From Megalonaias nervosa (lineage: Eukaryota > Mollusca > Bivalvia > Unionida > Unionidae), in contig JAECUM010001866.1 in assembly GCA_016617855.1 (NCBI GenBank), forward strand, positions 33,050 to 97,049: a stretch of 64,000 nucleotides of DNA. Direction: 5' to 3'. Positions within the stretch are counted from its first letter, which is position 1. Every line of letters starts with the position of its first letter. Position numbers and translations under genes: made by a program. The notes under the pieces are model-generated. The model had not been told where the DNA came from and ran no database searches. It worked only from the letters and a program-made list of their open reading frames with translations. Positions 35,946 through 48,621 of the stretch are shown here, piece by piece.

Positions 35946-36411
35946 CTTGCTACCCCTGTGGACACCCCCTACAAGGGGGGCGGTCCTCATGATGCCGTCG
36001 CGGATCCGTAGTAGTACAGGGCTCGGATCAGCGTCTTTTATTTTAGGGCCTCGATTTTAGAAACGGACCCTAAAATCGCTACCAAAAAAGTCGGTTCAGT
36101 TCCGCCCCCCCCCCCCGGCTTCACCGTCAAAGATCAGTACCCGGGCGTCATCGCCGCCATCGTGCCCGGCGCCTAATTTTTATTTTTATACCTCCGATGC
36201 GTCTGTGGTGAAGACCGAAAGGGGGGGGTTATTATGCCTTACTTCAACTCTTGTAATATTTTGTCGCGGGTCATTGTGGCTTTTTGGTAGAAGGTTCGGT
36301 TCTAAAAACAGACCCATAAAAACTCCCCAAAAAGGTAGGTTCTGAACCCCTGCTGCTCCATGGAATAACAACTTTGAAACAATTGAGACCCTCGCTGGAG
36401 GGAACTGTAGT

Positions 36412-36600
36412 GGGTCAGTGGATGAGGCATTGGAGTCATTGCAGTCTTGACAAGAAAGTTCCAGGTTCAATCCCACAATCTGATAATGTACGCCCCATGA
36501 CCATTTACCCATGCAGTCCTGCAACACCATAACTTCAACCCACAATGCTTCTGAACCTATATCGTTGTGTTTTTTCCTGGTATTCTCTAAAAAGTATTCC
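36412..36600 (+). mobile_element. Possible tRNA-related SINE
   Basis: GTGGGTCAGTGGATGAGGCA (A-box-like) precedes GGTTCAATCCC (B box) by about 50 bp. The body is unlike the other SINEs here. A 147-codon minus-strand frame covers it but looks like chance. Confidence 0.4.
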
Positions 36601-36977
36601 ACTAAATAAACATTGTCACCTAATTCCAAAACTCTATAACTCCAATGACAGCTTTTCTAACTGCTTCTTGTGTACTTAATGATGATAATCCAAGATAATT
36701 ACTCAATAATGTAAAAGAAATGAGCATAAAATTGTCAAGTACCCATCGCGTCACGTGCTGAAATGTATAAGATCAGCTGAGAAATGTTCCTTCGTTTATA
36801 TCTAATAAACTGTTCCAACAACAAGCAGCAAAATAACACTTTAAACATGGGAACAATATTTTGGATCTCTGACATTTAAGAAATTAAACAATAACAAACA
36901 TGCTGATATATTTATCTCATTAGAAAGGAATACGTGTTATATTAGTTATTCTGTCATTATTTATAAATACTTCACTG

Positions 36978-37150
36978 TCTTGACTCTTGAAAAATATATC
37001 CTTGGTATTTTACTTAATTAGGAATCAGGGAGTTTGTATCTTTTCTTTCATTTATTAAGAAACTTGACTCTTGAAGAATATATCCTTGGTATTTCACTTA
37101 AGTAGGAATCAGGGAGTTTGTATCTTTTCTTTCATTTATCAATAAACTTT
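36978..37150. repeat. ~86-bp tandem duplication
   Basis: Two units, near 36979 and 37065, share CTTGACTCTTGAAAAATATA, AATCAGGGAGTTTGTATCTT and TTCTTTCATTTAT. Confidence 0.95.
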
Positions 37151-37209
37151 CTGTTCCATTTTTAGACAGTGAAGGGTACTTCTTTTTGACCATGACCTTG
37201 ATTAATAAA

Positions 37210-37885
37210 AGTGTTGAGGAACAGTCTGTCACAGAGGGTGCTCGACTGGCTTATAACCATCAAAAGAGCAAGACTGCTTTAAGGACTCTGTCATTAAAAT
37301 GATATGGGGTAGTGAACAAAAGATAGACATTAATAAATTCAAAGACTGTAACGACTTTGGCATAAAAATATGATACAGTTCCGGAAAATAAAGAAAACTC
37401 TGTAAATATGTGCACTTACTTCATATTTTGGTGAATTAGATCCTTTTGTGACGATAATGTAGAATGTTAAAACTTTTTTTCTCTACAGTGTTCAAGGGCT
37501 CAGGCAATCACATGCAAGATAGTCTCATTAATACGTAGGTGTGTCATTCATAATCAAACTCCTCCAAGATCCTGATGATAAAAGCTTACATGTCAAATCT
37601 GATCAAATTCTGATCAGAAATATGACTTCAAAAGTGTTCATATGTTCAACTAATCAGATGCATGACCATCTCATCAGCATGCATGGATATTACGAATAAA
37701 TAAATTCAACTGAGCTCTTGATGATACATGTTTACATACCAACTCCGATCAAAATCTTAATAGAAATAAAGCTGTATGTTCATAATCAAGTGTTGACACA
37801 TGGTCAGATGGATAAATTATGCACAATGGACAAATGGTCATATCATAAGCTCACATGTGGCCTTAACCTTGTGAGCTAAAATAAT
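37210..37885 (+). repeat. Dispersed repeat with head and hairpin tail
   Basis: Head GAACAGTCTGTCACAGAGGG and GTGCTCGACTGG resembles the head at 15205. The tail holds an imperfect hairpin, AGCTCACATGTGGCC and AACCTTGTGAGCT, at 37848-37877. Heads and GTGAGCTAAAA tails of this kind are common in bivalve and gastropod repeats, from general knowledge. Confidence 0.5.
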
Positions 37886-38113
37886 TATTTCTTTGCACTA
37901 ACAGCTTTTGTACACAGAAGTCTGTTTCAATATTGAAAAACTGTATATCTTTATATAAGTGAAGTCTTAGGAAGATTCAAGTGTTTTGAGAATTAAAGTA
38001 TATGGACAAATACTGTGAAAAAAAATGTATAAAGATTATTTTTACTGAAAATATGTTCTATACACTGTGCATCATTTATTTATTTCCTGACATTTTAAGC
38101 ATATTTAGTTTTG

Positions 38114-38745
38114 AACTTTCTCTTTAAGGCTAGTGTATAAAAAATGTACTAGCTATATTCAATGGAATGTACATTAAACTAAAACTACTAAAGACCTGAG
38201 ACCTTTCTGTACAATTAACTTATGAGGTATCAATCTTTGCAACTTTCTCTTTAAGGTTAGTGTATAAAAAATATACTAGCTATATTCAACGGAATGTACA
38301 TTAAACTAAAACTACTACAAGAACTGAGACCTTTCTGTTCAATTAACTTCTGAGGTATCAATCTTTGCAACTTTCTCTTTAAGGCTAGTGTATAAAAAAT
38401 GTACCAGCTATATTCAATGGAATGTACATTAAACTAAAACTACTACAAGAACTAAGAACTTTCTGATCAATTAACTTATGAGGTATCAATCTTTGCAACT
38501 TTCTCTTTAAGGCTAGTGTATAAAAAATGTACTAGGTATATTCAACAGAATGTACATTAAACTAAAACTACTACAAGAACTGAGACCTTTCTGTACAATT
38601 AACTTATGAGGAATCAATCTTTGCAGCTTTCTCTTTAAGGTTAGTGTATAAAAAATGTGAATCAACAGAATGTACATTAAACTAAAACTACAACAAGAAC
38701 TGAGACCTTTCTGTTCAGTTAACTTATATGAGGTACCAATCTTTA
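38114..38745. repeat. ~128-bp tandem repeat, 5 copies
   Basis: Units start near 38114, 38241, 38369, 38497 and 38625. All carry AACTTTCTCTTTAAGG, TAGTGTATAAAAAATG, AATGTACATTAAACTAAAAC and GACCTTTCTGT. The last unit is internally shortened. Confidence 0.95.
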
Positions 38746-39144
38746 CAATCACATGAAAATAATGCATACCAGTATCCTTCATAGAGATCTAAATCTGGAT
38801 GATGTATTAACAAATATTTACCATAATTCATGCAATCATTTTCAAAATCCTACTGCAAGTCCTACTGAAATTGTTTCAATTGTCATAATCAGGTCAGTGT
38901 TCTTTTGTCACAGTAACATGATGATTATGTACATACGAGCTTTGCTTTATATAACTTTAAAGTCTCTAAGCCAAAACAATCTGGGACACAAACAATACAT
39001 AATAAATAACTGGTAGCTTGAATGTCCTGTTTGGTTGGTGACTTTTATTTACAGTATAAATACATATAGCTTGTTTGAATTCATCTTATCAGTTCATATC
39101 TGTGATCTAAAGATTCTAGGTTTAGTGATTGTCCTAAAACATAA

Positions 39145-39745
39145 GTCATTTCATTGTAGAAAGTGACATATTCTACCCTGCCCTTGTACCCCTGGTCATT
39201 TCATTGTAGAAAGTGCTATATTCTATCCTGCCCTTGTACCCCAGGTCATTTCATTGTAGAAAGTGCTATATTCTATCCTGCCCTTGTACCCCTGGTCATT
39301 TCATTGTAAAAAGTGCCATATTCTATCCTGCCCTTGTACCCCAGGTCATTTCATTGTAGAAAGTGCTATATTCTATCCTGCCCTTATACCCCTGGTCATT
39401 TCATTGTAAAAAGTGCCATATTCTATCCTGCCCTTGTACCCCAGGTCATTTCATTGTAGAAAGTGCTATATTCTATCCTGCCCTTGTACCCCTGGTCATT
39501 TCATTGTAAAAAGTGCCATATTCTATCCTGCCCTTGTACCCCAGGTCATTTCATTGTAGAAAGTGCTATATTCTATCCTGCCCTTGTACCCCTGGTCATT
39601 TCATTGTAAAAAGTGCCATATTCTATCCTGCCCTTGTACCCCAGGTCATTTCATTGTAGAAAGTGCCATATTCTATCCTGCCCTTGTACCCCAGGTCATT
39701 TCATTGTAGAAAGTGCTATATTCTATCCTGCCCTTGTACCCCAGG
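39145..39745. repeat. 50-bp minisatellite, 12 copies, with 100-bp higher order
   Basis: Twelve exact 50-bp periods begin GTCATTTCATTGTAGAAAGT. Between copies 3 and 10 two variants alternate: one with GTAGAAAGTGCTATA ending CCCTG, the other with GTAAAAAGTGCCATA ending CCCAG. The true repeating unit there is thus a 100-bp dimer. Confidence 0.97.
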
Positions 39746-40178
39746 TCTAACTCTTAAGGCAATTAACACTATTTTTTAATCAACATGTACATTCAGAATT
39801 TATTTATTCTGAATCAGCTTTATGTAAACATGCTGCTTGGTATATATTTTCAATTTTTCTTCAATTCATTTAATGTACAGAGGATGGTGTATTCCAACTG
39901 CTCCTCGAGAACTTTCATAACCAGAAACTCCACTGTACTCAAACAGAAGTGTCAAATCTTTAAATACAAAATAAACAACTGCATTTCCCAGGAGTAGGAT
40001 TGAGACCCTATGCTACCTAAATACAGAAAATGTACATTTGTTGAGAAAGAATATTCTTCCTTGGTAGTAATGTGAACATTATTTCCCTTGCAGATAGAAC
40101 AACACAGCATGCAAAATATGTTAATGCAACTCAATTTTGTAGCAGAAATGATCTTTCTAGATACCTAAAATGAATGAA

Positions 40179-40179
<1 letters not shown>

Positions 40180-40248
<69 letters not shown>
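40180..40248. repeat. (TA)n microsatellite
   Basis: About 34 perfect TA units. Confidence 0.98.
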
Positions 40249-40249
<1 letters not shown>

Positions 40250-40253
<4 letters not shown>

Positions 40254-42550
40254 AAACTTATGGCGTATGGGGTGTCCACTATTTTATTACTGTTACTGTT
40301 TTTACGAAAACTTCAGCTACATAGGGACTTTTAAAGTATGGTGAAAATGCATGAAGACAAACTGAAATCTCTCTTTTCTAGGCCAATGAAATACATTCCT
40401 CATTTGGATTTAAGTCCTATCAGAACATAGTGACATAATTTGTTTTAATTATGTGGTGTAAGAATAAAGGTGTGCTGATGGGATATGCATATCCATTTTA
40501 TCATTATCCATTGTTTAACTTCTGCAATGCAATACACATATAAGCAAATTCAAACAGCATACCCCATAAGTTCATTATAGTTTCAGCACAATATTAGCAG
40601 ATACACAGGGAATTAATATCAATGAACATGTAGTCCTCCTCAGTATTTCTCTTTTGCAAATAATCACTTCCCCGAAATATTAAGTTTTCACATATTATTA
40701 TTGGACTTTAAAAAAACATTGCTTTTAATATATGAAAAACTTAATTAGGATACAAAATATGAAATTTTGGACAAATACAACTGCAATTCTTCTAGACTGA
40801 GGATTTAAAATTAACAAATAAAGAAATCACTAATATCACATCTACGTAACTGAAATGAATTGAAACCATGCATATTTCAACAAAAATGCAATAGTAAAAC
40901 CCCCAATTAACATCTGACAAAGTGTTTCTTATCAGGGTAAAAAAATCTTTCAAGAATTTCTTTTGAAAGAAAATAAGGATCCTGTTAATACAGAATGCAT
41001 CACTAATATGTATCCATGGATCCCATGATTCACATCATGATTCTATAATACCGGCATTTTAAAGCATTTCTGTCTCCATGACAACCAAGGTTGATGCCAC
41101 TCTTCGTACACTGAAGCAATGTCACAGTAATGTAACAGTTTAAATAAAGCATTATTTCGACTAACTGACATAAGGTTTTGCTAAGTGTAATTTAGTGACA
41201 TGCTTGTGTAACTTGGGCACTGACTGTATTACACTCGTGAGTGAAAAGGCTACCATACAATCACATTACATGACTTCATGACTGGATTATGGATTAAACA
41301 GCAGTTTTGAATTTGTTCCCATTACACTCAGTGTATGTTGCAGATAAACATGTCTTAAATGAAAGAACAACACCACTGCTTATATTTTATTCAAATTTAA
41401 TGCTATTATACTTCCCTGCCATAGAAACACCTTAATACATAGATGTGCACAATTACACCTGAAATATTTAAACATACAAGGAAAAATTCAGTTTGTGGCA
41501 ACTATGGTCCACATATTACTCTTTATTAACTGCACTAGATGCACCTGTACTTATTTTTAAAAAGCACAGATGAAATTTCTTAAAAGGGCTGAGGTACAAC
41601 TGTTAAGTATGACCACTTATGATCATCCAATCAGCAAAATTGAAAAGAATGTTTTTAATTGAATATCTCCACACCAGTATTTATTACTACCTTGAATATG
41701 GTCCCAACAATTCAGATACTCAAATGTTTTGTCTTTATACATGAAACAAGATCAACAGAGTTTCAGGGCATCACACTTGTGACAAAAAGATCATGGGACT
41801 GATTACCACCACCAGATCAGGATGGATGTTCTACTATCCTGTTTCCTGCTTGATTCTGCACAGTCCAAAACTGAAAGCATTTCTGTACCTTAAAATATAA
41901 ATCCACATACCCCAAGAAAATAAACAACAAAAAACTGCACATCCAGGCTAGAAAGAATCTCAGCATTCAGTACCTGTTGGGTTTTTTTAAAAAATAGTTT
42001 TGCTATGAGAAAATGCTTTGAAAATAGACAAGAAGGCTTCTTGGGAAGAAACACTGATATAAGGAACTACTGTGCAATAATCTTAAGAAGTTTTAAAGAT
42101 ATATAACTCTATAACAATGGGCAATTCTAAGTCTCAGACTTTAAATGTTTCTAAATTATTCCTAATCTCAAACAACATCACAGCTTCTGTGATGAATATC
42201 ATTTATGAGTTCAAGCGAGATTCTGTGATTAATTTCAATTACCAGTTCAAGTAAGATTTTGTCCTGCACATCACTGAGCAGTTCAAAAACGAAATAATTC
42301 ATGACATGGCATCACTTTTGGCAGAAAGACTATCTTTAAGTTTATATATCTGTACATAAGACATGTGTTTGGTTAAATTAAATTCTGACTTGAATTTCAT
42401 CTGAATTTCAGCGAATTATATTGAAATTTAGACTGCTACATGTAAAATCAAGGTCTTGTTACACACTCCTATTCATGCAGCCCATTAAAACCAGATCAGC
42501 GAATAGAATTAAATACTCCTTCTGATCCATCACTCTGAATAAGAAACAAA
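40250..42550. other. Non-coding, nothing recognised
   Basis: AT-rich DNA without supported genes. Probably downstream of BCAS3, or an intron if that gene has further 3' exons. Confidence 0.4.
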
Positions 42551-42559
42551 TCTGCCAAA

Positions 42560-42762
42560 CAATTGAAATTTATCATGACAGTAATGTCTTGTCAACATTG
42601 AAATTTACCATGACAGTAATGTCTTGTCAACATTGAAATTTACCATGACAGTAATGTCTTGTCAACATGACAGTAATGTCTTGTCAACATTGAAATTTAC
42701 CATGACAGTAATGTCTTGTCAACATTGAAATTTACCATGACAGTAATGTCTTGTCAACATGT
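42560..42762. repeat. 35-bp minisatellite, ~5 full copies plus partials
   Basis: The unit is ATTGAAATTTACCATGACAG plus TAATGTCTTGTCAAC. At least two shortened 22-bp units lacking ATTGAAATTTACC are interspersed. Confidence 0.95.
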
Positions 42763-43591
42763 CAGAACAGACTTAGATGAAGTGTAATATGGCAGCAAAT
42801 ATACACCAACTTATCATTATCAAAAAAAGACATTGATACCAGGGAAACATGTTTCAATCAGCACAGCTTAGAACTATTTTAACCTGTCTGAAGTAGTATT
42901 GTGTTCATCAAATACATAAGCCCCTCCAAATGCTGTACCTGAAAATAAAAACCTTGACAAAAAGATGAAACATATGGATGAACAGATGGACAAAATTAGC
43001 GCTATATGCCCCTTCCATATTCATGGTTGGACATATTACAGTTAATATGGAACACACTACTATACAAAATACAAGATGCAAACAAAAAATAAATTCTGAT
43101 TATCCAGGAGTCCATTGACGGGACAAATGCTCTACAAAATAAAAAGAATTTCCAAAAAACCAAGATAAGACCATTTCTATGGTCATTTTATTACTACAGA
43201 GTATGGATCCTTGTATGATATTCTTGTGAAACTCCAACATACCCAGTATGCAGGCAAAATTATTTCCTACCTGACTAACTTAACATGGTCACAAGATACA
43301 TGCAACTGCAGGACAAAACTCTTTGTCTTTGCCTTTGACTTTGAACCTGATATCATCAATCAAAAATCATTCAACTTGTCTCAATATCAACATATACCCT
43401 CATCATAAGACTGGTTAAATCTAAAATTAAATATCTTTTTTTTTATTAAAGGAAATGTTATTTCAGTGGTATCAATCAATATCTTAATCAGAGACATCTA
43501 CAGACTAGGTTTGATAAAAACTTAATGCATGCATACTTATTTGTGTTAAGATACTCACAAGCTAGTACAGCTAAAAGCTTGAGTCATGACC

Positions 43592-43615
43592 TCTGACCTT
43601 AACATTAAGGTCAGA
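43592..43615. repeat. Short palindrome of AGGTCA half-sites
   Basis: TCTGACCTTA and TAAGGTCAGA are perfect inverted arms around ACAT. It lies at the start of the repeat cluster that follows. Confidence 0.9.
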
Positions 43616-43839
43616 GTGCTGACTATGAACTTCCTTGGACTTGACTCCAAGGTCAATTAGGTCTGTTTTTCAGAACTCTTGACAAAAGTACAAAATACAA
43701 TGGTAATCAGATCTGCATCATTTTCATTTAGAATGTATTAAATACCTTAGCTTATAAGTATTTTTTTTTGTTTATTGTTTGTTTTTTTTTAAATGAAAGC
43801 CTATGTGAAACCATTGCAAAAGTAGCGGTGATAAATGTT

Positions 43840-45065
43840 GGTAAGGATATATATTTGGGTGAAGCAGTTATTGCTAGAATTTTCAAAATTTGTAAAGTCA
43901 CACTGGCATCATTTTCACTTAGAACAAGCAAATTATAGTGACAAGTGATTTGGTGAAAATCTGATGTTATTATGACCATCCCTTCAACAATAGTAGTGAG
44001 AACAAGATTTCAAGATAAACGCCTTTAATTGGCACTAATTTTATTTAGGACCCACTGGACATCACATGAAGTCTTTTAGCGATAATACATGTCCATATGG
44101 CTATGTGCTAAGGAGGAGTAACATTAAAAATACAACAAAAATAGGCATCGTAGTGACCATATTGGTCACCCATTTTCATTTAGGACCAACAAAACATCAT
44201 AAGAAGTTTCTAAGTGAAAACCCTGGGTCAAAACAACCATCTATTCAGGAGATGTTGTTATAACAAGATTTTCAAGATGGCCACCTTGGTGAACATATTG
44301 TATGTCAGATTAGCACCATTTTCATTTAGAACATGAGAAGACTTTCTGTGAAAACCTCATATTGATGTGAACTTCTATTAAAAACAAGTATCAAATACAG
44401 GATGTTGAACATGGCCACCTTGGTTACCAAAATGGATGTTAGATGTACATCATTTCCATTTTGGATCAACTAGATATCAAAATAAGTCTTCTGGTGAACA
44501 CCTTATGTCAATATGGCTTTCTCTTCAGCAGGGTAACAATTAACAAATTCAAGATGGATGCATAGTGGCCATTTTGAATGCAAGATTGGCACAAATTTTA
44601 TTCATGACCAAACAGACATCATAAAATGTCTTTTGATATAAAAAAAACCACGCGGATATGATCTTGCATTCTGAAGGAACAGTGATAAGATTTTAACATG
44701 GCTGTCATGGCGACCATATTTGAATATAAAATCAGCACTGTTTTCCTTCAGAACCGATAAGAAATCAAAAGTTTTTAGTGAAAACACCATGTCAAATATG
44801 ACCATCCATTTAAGAGGAGAAACAAAAAAAAGATTTTCAGTTTGGTGACCATAGTGGATGTCGGAGCAGCACCATTTTCATTTAGAACCAACTAGATAAT
44901 TGGATGAATGTGGTGTAAAGTTTCATTACAATTCACCAAGTATTTTAGGATGAGTGGCAATAACAAACTTGTGCTAACAGGTGGATGATAGAAAGACAAT
45001 GGGTAACAGGCCATCCCATAAAAGCTTCTGGTCTATAACACATAGAGCTAAATTTCAAGACTATT
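43840..45065 (+). repeat. Dispersed element with internal ~140-bp repeats, copy B
   Basis: About eight diverged units carry CACCATTTTCATTTAGAAC, CAACTAGATATCA, TCTTCTGGTGAAAAC, CATCCATTCAGGAG and AACAAGATTTTCAAGATGG. The terminal block (GTGGCAATAACAAAC to GCCATCCCATAAAAGCTTCT) matches the end of the cluster at 15205-16110. It may reach into the 3' end of BCAS3 on the other strand. Confidence 0.65.
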
Positions 45066-45286
45066 ACACCTTGTTTATCTTATCAAAGAACAAAATGGTC
45101 TTAAAACCATCTGGGAACCAAGACTATTGAAAACAAGTGGGTGAAAATTTCATAAATAAGGATTCACAACATTGTGGAATGCCAAGAGAAAAACAAAGAA
45201 GAAAAGAAAAAAAATATATATATCAGAAAGACACTGTAGGTCAGCATATCCTGGTGTTATTCTTGCAAATGACAAAAATGTCTGTG

Positions 45287-45522
45287 TTATTTAGCAGCAA
45301 AAAGCATAGGAGAAAAAGAAGCACAATTAAGGGTTTCCCTGCCTTGTGTCATGCTAGCTGGTCCCATCTCCTTTGTGGGAGACTCACTCATAGCATCAGC
45401 AAGTGTTTCTCTAATCAAGTCCTCCACTATCTCCTCACTGCCCCTTGGCTGTTTCTCAAACGTGGAGTCGGCCCAGTTACTGTATACATCGATAAGCTGA
45501 GGAGACTGGTCAAAACTGCCTG
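45287..45522 (-). CDS. BCAS3: BCAS3, exon at the C-terminal end
   Basis: Minus-strand exon entered through the acceptor TTTTTTGTTAGCAG, where both TAG (exon from 45522) and CAG (exon from 45519) are usable and both keep the frame. It encodes GSFDQSPQLIDVYSNWADST, then ETLADAMSESPTKEMGPAS, which corresponds to the conserved LADAMAESP region of BCAS3. The frame ends at TAA, 45287-45289, after NCASFSPMLFAAK. The last ~25 residues do not match the vertebrate C terminus well, so either this is the true lineage-specific end, or the frame runs into intron and a further exon lies to the left. A clear GT donor before the stop was not seen. Confidence 0.8.
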
Positions 45523-46083
45523 CTAACAAAAAAGCATCTAGTAAGTTTAAAATAATGCCAGATTTTATTTTGCACTGCCACACACACATCTTGTAGGTTT
45601 CATAAAAATTCCATGCACAACTCCAATATGAGAACAATTTTAACTGACAGAAACACACACAAACACACACATTTCTTGGATTAACTTTGACCTTTAACAT
45701 TTTGGCCATAAGAGCACTAGAGATCTTCCATTTCTTCTAATGTATATTAGTGGGTGTAGAATCCAGTGATAGTTCACTGGTACATACATGAAAAGATAAT
45801 GCAAGTTGGACAGCATATCTTCTACAAATGGATTTTTCACAGTCAAAGGTCATGAAGTATACAAGCATGATATTTCAGTAATTGGGGTCAACACTGGAGG
45901 CAACAAAGTTTAGAAGATCATTATTCCCATATAATTCATTAAATACTGTTCTATCGTTTTCTTTTTGTTGAAATAAGAAACTTTGTATCTGGTGGATTAC
46001 TATTGTGGTTTTTATTGTCATGTTTCATATTTTTTGTCAGCCATGAGTTTGGTGATATGCTGCCGCGGTTTCCCATTCTATGG

Positions 46084-46130
<47 letters not shown>

Positions 46131-48493
46131 TATAATAATAATAATTTATTTTCAGAGTGTACAACTTTATTTTCAACATGTGCGTACTGCCACATATCAA
46201 CTAATGTCCCATGATGCCAACAGGGGCATGCAATATTCTGTACTTGTAGAAAACATTTACAAGAAAAAGAAAAAAATGCATAAACTTACATAATATACAT
46301 ATATGTACATCACTGCAATCAAATGTAATCAAAATAACTCCTAAATGGTACTTCAGATTGGTCCATTGGTATTTTTTCCCCATGCATAAAAGAAAAAAAA
46401 CATGCCATATTATTTATAATCAAGCACATTATCATGCCAGAGGGAAACAGATGATTTGATAAATTTCATAAGTTTTCTTAAGGTAGCACTAAACACTTTC
46501 ATATAACTGGCATTTGGGTAAATTTTTACTTCAACAAAATGTTGGCCCCTAAAGTAGGCATAAAAAACTATAAAAAAGAACACTCTTCTCTATGATAACA
46601 AAGTAGAAGTTGACAAAAACAAAAGTTTCATTGAAAGGTTGAAAATTAATTTGCCCAACTTGAAAGGGCAAGTAAAAAGCTCATCTGGTCAAATGCTGAG
46701 TTAAGGTTCAACCTCTTTAATGACAAGGTAAGAATATTGCTGATTCTGTCACAAGAAGATCATAAATTCTACCAGAAGTGTGTTTTCCATTTGTTTTGAT
46801 AATTTTGCTCTCACTCTTCAATATGCTTAACGGAGGGAGAAAAGACTGGTCCCAATTTATAATTACTTACAACTGATGTTAAAAGTGTCACAGAATAATT
46901 TCCTGAAAACAACCTTAACATCATCAACTTTTATAATTCTCTAAGTCTAGAGTGTCTTTCTGGATGAGTAAGAAATGTTAATACCTGCCTCACTACACAA
47001 GAGGAGGTTTTTGTTATTTTTTTAATCCCAATTATATATTCATAAAAAAAGGATTGTTCATAAAATCTGCTTCAGAAGCTGTAATTACTGTCCACCCCTA
47101 GAAGCCAAAGTTAACTGGCTTAAAGTCACAGGTATTAATTAATTGTGGAGTAACATCCAGTTTGACCGATATCAGAAGCATAATTCATGCATCAGTAACT
47201 AATGTGATTAGTCACTACATCTGTGAGCTCACATGAGATGCATTTAGTCACTCATCTAATTCCTACAGTCATTCACAAGCACAAGACACATTTAATCAGC
47301 TGAGGTAAACATACAAAACTAAATTCACTGATATGGAGAATTTACCACTGAATAAACATATTCCAACTTCCAACAGCCCTAACCATTAAGAACTTTATAC
47401 AGAATGGAAAAATTCCATGTGGACTTAAGCCTTACATAGATATTTAACCAATGTTAGTAAAGCTTAATTTGTGCTTGCAAGGTTCAAGATTAGGCTGTAT
47501 ACAAATGGAAAAGTTCTTTGTGGACTTTGAGCCTAACAGAAATACTGTCAGATAAGCATAATTTGCATTAACCAGTTCATGATTAGATTTTGGCTTACAA
47601 TGTGCATGAACAGTAAAGCATAATTTGCATTAGCCAGTTCATGATTAGTTTTGGCTTACAATGTGCATGAACAGATGCCCATTTTTTCATAACTTGGTTT
47701 TTATGAGTTTATCAAAATGTTCAAAGTGAGTGGGAATTTGTGGGAAATCAGTCCATTTTCATGGTCTACTTTCCTCTTCATTAAAGTAATATCTGGGATG
47801 CAACTTTCACTGCCTTGTATATGAAACCTTTATGATTTGGTTCAGTGTATTTTCTTTATGTGGTTAAAAAAGAAAAGCTCTAGGGATTTTCATATCTTGT
47901 TGGGAAGAGCATGTTTATCCAGAAAATTAGTGTCAGATCTCAGCAGCCTGCACACAATGAACAGACCATTTGAAAGCAACAAACATCTATATGCCAATCA
48001 AACTGCATCTTCCCATGAGTCTATACATACCTGTACACAGAAAGAAACAATTAAGGTCCAGTGAGAATAAACATGGTGTATTAAATGCATTCCTCCAATT
48101 CAAGTCCTTTGAATTTCTCAACATTTTGGAAAAATAATAACATTTTAATTTTCCAAACAAATTTATGCATATATTACGGGTCTAAATCTCTGACACTATT
48201 TTTCACTTATTTACAATCTAAACAAACTGGCTTCTTGCTACTGACATTGCATCTTACACTAAAAACTACATTATAAATACCAGCCAAAGATATCTGTGTT
48301 GAAGTACTTTTTTCTGACCTATGTCCATATGGAAAACTCCTGTTCATGATTTTATCCCACACATTCCTCCCCAACATAAATTTGTCAAGTTCACAAAAAT
48401 TCTACAAAATCCTGAATGGTTGGCATAACTGCCCACATCTCATTTATTGCCTTTTTGATTACGGGCAATGCAAAATGGTTTTAAAAAACTGAC
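45523..48493 (-). other. BCAS3 intron
   Basis: Bounded by donor GTCAGT (48493) and the TAGCAG acceptor. It holds the (AAT)n tract and a near-exact local duplication around 47560-47670 (GCATAATTTGCATTA..CCAGTTCATGATTAG). No exon was found inside. Confidence 0.7.
46084..46145. repeat. (AAT)n microsatellite in BCAS3 intron
   Basis: About 20 ATA/AAT units with one TAT interruption. Confidence 0.95.
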
Positions 48494-48621
48494 CTGCTTC
48501 AATCAAGAGTGGGTCTAGCTGTCCTCTGCCTGGAGAATAGCTGTTGTCACTACCTGACAGCCTACGGTAGGCAGGTCGGGTCATTGGCATGGTAACTGGA
48601 TTGGACCTGGTTGGATGTATT
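48494..48621 (-). CDS. BCAS3: BCAS3, internal exon
   Basis: 128-bp minus-strand exon between the acceptor TGTCACTTTTCAG and the donor GCAG/GTCAGT. It reads IHPTRSNPVTMPMTRPAYRR then SGSDNSYSPGRGQLDPLLIE. The first part corresponds to the conserved RxxPVxMP stretch just after the BCAS3 C-terminal domain core. Entry phase takes one base (AA from the previous exon plus A gives lysine) and exit leaves one base G, both matching the neighbouring exons. The serine- and glycine-rich second half is probably unstructured. Confidence 0.93.

Larger units (their letters stand above)
35100..36174. repeat. Right arm of ~1-kb inverted repeat (Polinton-like)
   Basis: Inverted counterpart of 32049-33017, enlarged by a 158-bp internal duplication. 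The outer ~50 bp pairs with the left end with about three quarters identity. The block near 36040-36110 (CTCGATTTTAGAAACGGACC) also has a weaker direct copy at 36290-36355, outside the arm. Confidence 0.75.

Noticed and set aside
36186..36629. 147-codon minus-strand frame, among the longest in the window
   Set aside because: It runs antisense over a tRNA-like SINE head and an arm-related repeat and shows no domain.
45137..45526. 129-codon plus-strand frame
   Set aside because: It is the antisense shadow of the BCAS3 exon at 45287-45522.
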